Assembly: GCA_937888925.1 (NCBI GenBank)
Contig: CALARM010000166.1
Coordinates: forward strand, 1 to 11,404
Source of the DNA: an uncultured Synergistia bacterium
GTDB lineage: Bacteria; Eremiobacterota; SpSt-956; JAKJGF01
Direction of reading: 5' to 3'
DNA: 11,404 nucleotides
Shown: positions 7,998-11,404 of the stretch, piece after piece
Numbering within the stretch: the stretch's first letter is position 1
Layout: each line of letters opens with the position of its first letter
Notes under the pieces: generated by a model
The model's database searches: none
The model's input: only the letters and a program-made list of their open reading frames with translations
Told to the model about the DNA's origin: nothing
Made by a program: the position numbers and the translations under genes

Positions 7998-8089
7998 TGA
8001 AACAGTGAGCAGTGACCAGTGATCAGTGACCAGTGACCGGTGAAGTGTATTTTAGGTAAATTATAAATCGATTGTAACTGATAACTGAT
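7995..8089. repeat. heptanucleotide tandem repeats (CAGTGAN and AACTGAT)
   Basis: Six consecutive 7-bp units run from 8003 to 8044: CAGTGAG, CAGTGAC, CAGTGAT, CAGTGAC, CAGTGAC and CGGTGAA. They are preceded by TAGTGAAA, which includes the regulator's TAG stop codon (7995-7997). After a 31-base AT-rich spacer, two units of AACTGAT follow (8076-8089). Short heptameric intergenic repeats of this look are known as STRR-type repeats, for example in cyanobacteria. Here the tract separates the regulator from the protease and ends directly before the protease's ribosome site. No promoter for the protease is evident between the two blocks. Confidence 0.85.
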
Positions 8090-8090
8090 A

Positions 8091-8098
8091 AAGGAGGA
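8091..8098 (+). promoter_or_regulatory. strong Shine-Dalgarno deciding a TTG start
   Basis: AAGGAGGA ends seven bases before TTG at 8105. The TTG is followed at once by a signal peptide (MKKIFILSLIL), and no nearby in-frame ATG would keep that peptide. This ribosome site therefore supports TTG as the start codon. Confidence 0.85.
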
Positions 8099-8104
8099 TT
8101 TATA

Positions 8105-9415
8105 TTGAAAAAAATATTTATATTATCTCTGATTTTATATTTTCTGTGTATAAATATTCCGGTCTGTTCCGGAAAAGAGATTGTTGCTCAGCTTACGAAC
8201 CAGAAACCTCAGGTACAGGAATTAAAAAAACTTGTAGATGACCTTATGGGGACAGTAAGCAAAATAAGAGGCCTTAATTTTAAACATCAGATTACAAAAA
8301 AAGTAACGAATCAAAACGAAGTGCGCTCTATTATGCTTAAAGAACTGCAGAGCCCTGAGAATATGGCAAAACTGGACGGGGAAGGGAAGATGCTCATAAA
8401 ACTGGGCCTTCTTCCAAGGAATTTTGATTACAAAAAATTCCTTGTAGATCTTTATGTAGAACAGATTGCCGGTTTTTATGTGCCGGAGAATAAGACTATT
8501 TATATAGCAGACTGGATGTCTATGGATATGCAGCCTTCCATACTGTCTCATGAGTTGACCCATGCCCTTCAGGATCAATATTTTGACCTTACGAAAGTGC
8601 TCAAGCCTGACTATAACAGATCTGATGTAAATATGGCGAGAACATCAGTTGTAGAAGGGGAAGCTACAATGGTTATGCTCGAATATATGATAAAAGACTA
8701 CGGATTTAACATTTATCAACTGCCCAATTTTTCTATGGTTCAGTTTCAGGATATGATGCCGTACAGCAGTTCTGAGGAAGCGAAACTTCTTGCCACTGCA
8801 CCTCCTGTTATAAGTGATACTATGACATTTCCCTATTTATATGGAACAGATTTTATTATGTCTTTCGTGAAAAATTACGGATGGAAACAGGTTGGTACTA
8901 TTTATTCTGCCATGCCTCAATCATCGGAACAGATAATGCATCCGGAAAAATATATGTCACCAGATAAAGATCTTCCTGTGAATGTAGAATTAAATAATAT
9001 AGAAAATGCCCTTGGCCCGGGATGGAAAAAGATTAATACAGATGTTCTGGGAGAATATGTTTACTATATTCTCCTGAGAGAGCTTTCAGGCAAGAATACT
9101 GCTACTATAGCTTCTTCCGGGTGGGGAGGCGATCAGATACAATGTTTTCAGAATGGCTCTTCCGTTATGGTTATTATGATGACACTATGGGATACAGAGA
9201 AAGACGGACATGAATTTTTCGATGCTTATAATAAAGCAGTGACAAATAAGTATTCAAGAGAACAGATGGAAGATAAAGGAAGCAACTATTTCCTCTGGTC
9301 TACTGAAGATAAATACGTTTATTCAGGAATAAACGGAAAAAAAGTCCTTATTATAGAAGGAGTTCCTGAAGAAATTATTTATAAATTGCTGAAAACCTGT
9401 TCTTTCTGGAAATAA
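8105..9415 (+). CDS. secreted putative zinc metalloprotease (HExxH)
   Basis: This 436-residue protein probably acts outside the cytoplasm. Seen: an N-terminal signal peptide (MKKIFILSLILYFLCINIPV, cleavage likely near residue 22-23), with no good lipobox. A mostly helical region follows, then AGFYVPENKTIYIAD (122-136) leading into SHELTHALQDQYFDL (148-162). There, His149, Glu150 and His153 form an HExxH zinc site. About 31 residues on, VVEGEAT (182-188) offers Glu184 or Glu186 as a third ligand, as in gluzincin-like peptidases. A further motif, SSEQIMHPEKY (273-283), resembles one I recall from uncharacterised bacterial HExxH proteins. The C-terminal part (about 300-436) has no domain I can name. 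The TTG start is supported by a strong ribosome site. The substrate is unknown. The XRE regulator lies upstream on the same strand. Zinc-peptidase fold is likely; actual proteolysis is inferred. Confidence 0.82.
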   Translation: MKKIFILSLILYFLCINIPVCSGKEIVAQLTNQKPQVQELKKLVDDLMGTVSKIRGLNFKHQITKKVTNQNEVRSIMLKELQSPENMAKLDGEGKMLIKLGLLPRNFDYKKFLVDLYVEQIAGFYVPENKTIYIADWMSMDMQPSILSHELTHALQDQYFDLTKVLKPDYNRSDVNMARTSVVEGEATMVMLEYMIKDYGFNIYQLPNFSMVQFQDMMPYSSSEEAKLLATAPPVISDTMTFPYLYGTDFIMSFVKNYGWKQVGTIYSAMPQSSEQIMHPEKYMSPDKDLPVNVELNNIENALGPGWKKINTDVLGEYVYYILLRELSGKNTATIASSGWGGDQIQCFQNGSSVMVIMMTLWDTEKDGHEFFDAYNKAVTNKYSREQMEDKGSNYFLWSTEDKYVYSGINGKKVLIIEGVPEEIIYKLLKTCSFWK

Positions 9416-9449
9416 TTTTGTATAGTTTCGCACTTTGTTGAATAAAATT

Positions 9450-9511
9450 ATGTAAGGCTCAACAGGCTATTAGCTTTGAATTTAAGAATTATAATATACA
9501 GCCACTTACAT
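9450..9511. other. imperfect inverted repeat between convergent genes
   Basis: ATGTAAGGCT (9450-9459) pairs with AGCCACTTACAT (9500-9511) over ten base pairs with a two-base bulge, around a 40-base AT-rich interior. It lies in the 112-bp gap between two converging genes, where a bidirectional terminator would be expected. The loop is long and the flanking T-runs are poor, so a terminator role is uncertain. I see nothing else in 9416-9527. Confidence 0.3.
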
Positions 9512-9527
9512 TCCTGTTCTGCAGTGT

Positions 9528-10040
9528 CTATAAATAATCAAATAGTTTTCTGCAGTATTCAATAATACCTTCCTGTCTGGGTATTTGTTCACTTTCATAC
9601 TGGTCAACGAATTGTTCGGAAATACGGGCAAGTCTGAAACTGAGTATCTGAGAAATTCTATAAATAAGTTTATATACGGCAATATTTTCTTCTTTCATAA
9701 GTTTTTTAAATTTCTCTTTGGATATTTTTATCAATTTTGTCTTTTCTGTAGCTCTTATGCTCCCGGTCCGTCTTGTTTCTGTGAGGAAAGCCATTTCTCC
9801 TATAATAGCGCCTTTACTCATATTTACCAGTTTCTGTTCTTTTTTAGAAAACTCTTTAATTACTTCTACTTCTCCTTCTAATATGATATAAAAAGAATCT
9901 GCTTCTTCTCCCTGGCGAAATAGAAAAGAATTTTTTGACAGGTTAATTTCTTCTGTAATTTCTGCAATTTGTTTCAGCTCTTCTTTTGTTAAATCTCTGA
10001 AGAGAGGAATGTCTTTTAATAACTTTATCGTGACTTCCAT
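9528..10040 (-). CDS. stand-alone cyclic nucleotide-binding domain protein
   Basis: This 170-residue protein is a CRP/PKA-type cyclic-nucleotide-binding (CNB) domain with little else. Seen: the lead-in LLKDIPLFRDLTKEELKQIA, an eight-stranded-barrel pattern including GEEADSFYIILEGEVEVI (44-61), and a phosphate-binding cassette GAIIGEMAFLTETRRTGSI (77-95) with Glu82 and Arg90/Arg91. A C-terminal helical stretch (about 108-148) follows. There is no helix-turn-helix after the barrel, so it is not a complete CRP-type transcription factor; it may sense cAMP, cGMP or another ligand and act on a partner protein. The cassette has Arg-Thr-Gly where many cAMP binders have Arg-Ser/Thr-Ala, so ligand identity is open. 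The start is supported by AAAGGA eight bases upstream. It is transcribed divergently from the DUF4032 kinase-like gene across 142 bases. Confidence 0.9.
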   Translation of the reverse strand: MEVTIKLLKDIPLFRDLTKEELKQIAEITEEINLSKNSFLFRQGEEADSFYIILEGEVEVIKEFSKKEQKLVNMSKGAIIGEMAFLTETRRTGSIRATEKTKLIKISKEKFKKLMKEENIAVYKLIYRISQILSFRLARISEQFVDQYESEQIPRQEGIIEYCRKLFDYL

Positions 10041-10147
10041 AAAATAAATCCTTTCAATATTTACAGATTTGAGGATACCATGTTTTCATTTTTTTTTATC
10101 AAAGACCCTTTAATGAAATTATAATAATGTTACTTTCTTCATAAATC

Positions 10148-10176
10148 TTGACATTCCTCTCGTAATTGATTATTCT
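10148..10176 (+). promoter_or_regulatory. promoter placing transcript start at the DUF4032 ATG
   Basis: TTGACA (10148-10153, perfect -35), a 17-base spacer, and TATTCT (10171-10176, four of six -10 matches). Transcription would start about seven bases beyond the -10 box, at 10183, the A of the ATG. There is no Shine-Dalgarno upstream of this ATG, which fits a leaderless transcript. On the minus strand, TATAAT occurs around 10120-10125, upstream of the cyclic-nucleotide gene, but without a convincing -35. Confidence 0.6.
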
Positions 10177-10182
10177 TATGTA

Positions 10183-11394
10183 ATGCAAATAGATGAAAAA
10201 TCAAATTTCAAAGAAACAGATATATTTATCCGCCAGGGTCATCCTGATTTCCTGGATTTACCATGGAATTTACCGCTTGTAGCATGGGAAAAACATTGTT
10301 CCCGTCTTGAAAAACTTCCCTGCGGACTTTCCCGTCATACAGTGATTTTTGTCAATTATAACGGTGTTCTTTATGCACTCAAGGAGCTGCCTGCAGAAAT
10401 AGCTGAAAAGGAATACAATCTCCTCAGGCAGATGGAAGAAATAAAACTTCCCGTAGTGTCCCCTGTAGGACATGTTAAAACTGTCACGGCAGATGGAAAT
10501 ATGAGTGTCTTGATTACGAAATACCTGGAATATTCTCTGCCCTATTATTCCATATTTATGCATTCCAGCCTTGAACGGTACAGACAGTCTCTTCTCGATG
10601 CAATAACAGGTCTTCTCGTACAGTTACATCTTTCAGGTGTTTACTGGGGAGACTGTTCTCTCTCAAATGCCCTTTTTCGCCGTGATGCAGGAGCACTGCA
10701 GGCCTATCTTGTAGATGCGGAAACATCTGAAATTCATCCCACCATTTCCGATAATCTCCGTGAACATGAACTGGAGATTATGGAAGAAAATATAAGCGGC
10801 GCCCTCGCAGATCTCGCTGCCATAACAAAACTTCCTCCTGATTATCCCATATTTGAAACAGGAGAATATATTCATAAACGTTATGAAGAACTCTGGAATG
10901 TAATAAATAAAGAAGAAGTCATAAGACCTGATGAAAAATACCGTATTCAGGAACATGTAAGAACCCTTAATGCCATGGGATTTTCAGTCGATGAACTGGA
11001 AATCAAAACAACTGAAACAGGAGAACGTCTGAAATTAAGAGCCTTTGTATCAGATAGAAGTTTTCATTCAGATTTACTTCACAGCCTTACAGGTATTGTT
11101 GCGGAAGAAATGCAGGCGAGACTTATCATAAACGAAATACAGGGACTCAAAGTGAATCTTTCAAAACAGAATAACAGGAGCACCCCACTGAGTGTGGCAG
11201 CCTTTCACTGGTTGAATGAGCTTTTTACTCCTGTTCTGGAGAAATTAAAAGATCTGAAAAAAGACTGTACTCATGCAGAACTTTACTGCCAGATACTGGA
11301 ACATAAATGGTTTCTCTCTGAAAAGGAAAAACGTGATGTTGGACATGATCTTTCAGTAGAGGATTATATAAAAAAATTCGGTCAAAATATTTGA
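10183..11394 (+). CDS. DUF4032 domain protein with kinase-like N-terminal domain
   Basis: This is a 403-residue cytoplasmic protein with no membrane segment. The N-terminal half has a protein-kinase/lipopolysaccharide-kinase-like fold: ALKELP with candidate ATP-binding Lys67, a following KEYNLL with Glu77, the catalytic-loop equivalent WGDCSLSN (155-162) with Asp157 and Asn162, and LVDAET (176-181) with Asp178 in the place of the DFG aspartate. The segment GDCSLSNALFRRDAGALQAY and the DAET motif are typical, from memory, of DUF4032 proteins, common in actinobacteria and some other phyla. The C-terminal half (about 225-403) corresponds to the DUF4032 region itself, including IRPDEKYRIQEHVRTLNAMG and HKWFLSE. 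The substrate is unknown; sugar, lipid or protein phosphorylation are all possible. The start ATG has no ribosome site, and its promoter suggests leaderless transcription. The gene is complete and ends ten bases before the window edge. Confidence 0.88.
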   Translation: MQIDEKSNFKETDIFIRQGHPDFLDLPWNLPLVAWEKHCSRLEKLPCGLSRHTVIFVNYNGVLYALKELPAEIAEKEYNLLRQMEEIKLPVVSPVGHVKTVTADGNMSVLITKYLEYSLPYYSIFMHSSLERYRQSLLDAITGLLVQLHLSGVYWGDCSLSNALFRRDAGALQAYLVDAETSEIHPTISDNLREHELEIMEENISGALADLAAITKLPPDYPIFETGEYIHKRYEELWNVINKEEVIRPDEKYRIQEHVRTLNAMGFSVDELEIKTTETGERLKLRAFVSDRSFHSDLLHSLTGIVAEEMQARLIINEIQGLKVNLSKQNNRSTPLSVAAFHWLNELFTPVLEKLKDLKKDCTHAELYCQILEHKWFLSEKEKRDVGHDLSVEDYIKKFGQNI

Positions 11395-11404
11395 TAAGGA
11401 AAAA

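Noticed and set aside
7995..8089. CRISPR array
   Set aside because: The units are 7 bp and directly adjacent, with no spacers of CRISPR length and no cas genes nearby.
7032..9415. XRE regulator plus HExxH protease as an ImmR/ImmA-type mobile-element switch
   Set aside because: The HExxH protein has a signal peptide and an EGEA-type third ligand region, so it is exported and does not look like ImmA/IrrE. No integrase, attachment site or phage gene is present.
9436..9464. TGTTGA/TCAACA hairpin as terminator after the protease gene
   Set aside because: The arms are only six pairs around a long interior, and no T-run follows on either strand.

Overview
The window is AT-rich bacterial DNA, densely coded on both strands, with standard-code ORFs, clear Shine-Dalgarno sites before several genes and recognisable sigma70-type promoter elements. 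The gene set (MnmA, a very long TPR protein ending in a eukaryotic-type kinase domain, a DUF4032 protein, a secreted HExxH protein) and heptanucleotide intergenic repeats suggest an environmental, probably uncultured bacterium. I cannot name the phylum from sequence alone. There is no tRNA, rRNA, CRISPR array, transposase or phage gene. No gene-free stretch exceeds about 210 bases.

Layout. (1) 47-1838, minus strand: a small membrane-anchored TPR protein followed 28 bases later by mnmA, probably one transcript. (2) 1839-2048: a divergent intergenic region with a 20-bp inverted repeat next to a TATAAT box. (3) 2049-6830, plus strand: a 1593-residue protein with coiled coil, four membrane segments, a second coiled coil, about 1000 residues of TPR-like helices, and a Ser/Thr-kinase-like domain at the extreme C-terminus. 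A hairpin spans its stop codon. (4) 6831-9415, plus strand: an XRE-type regulator whose promoter (TTGACA-N17-TAAAAT) is overlapped by a perfect 11-bp-arm palindrome. A heptamer repeat tract follows, then a secreted putative zinc metalloprotease with a TTG start. (5) 9528-10040, minus strand: a stand-alone cyclic-nucleotide-binding-domain protein. (6) 10183-11394, plus strand: a DUF4032 kinase-like protein whose promoter places the transcript start at or next to its ATG, so it is probably leaderless.

How the genes may work together. Apart from mnmA (tRNA wobble-uridine thiolation), the window reads as signalling and regulation: two kinase-fold proteins, a cyclic-nucleotide sensor, a DNA-binding regulator and two membrane TPR proteins. 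The best-supported regulatory circuit is probable autorepression of the XRE gene, possibly extending to the protease behind it. Links between the two TPR proteins, and between the cyclic-nucleotide protein and the DUF4032 protein, rest only on divergent adjacency and are inference.
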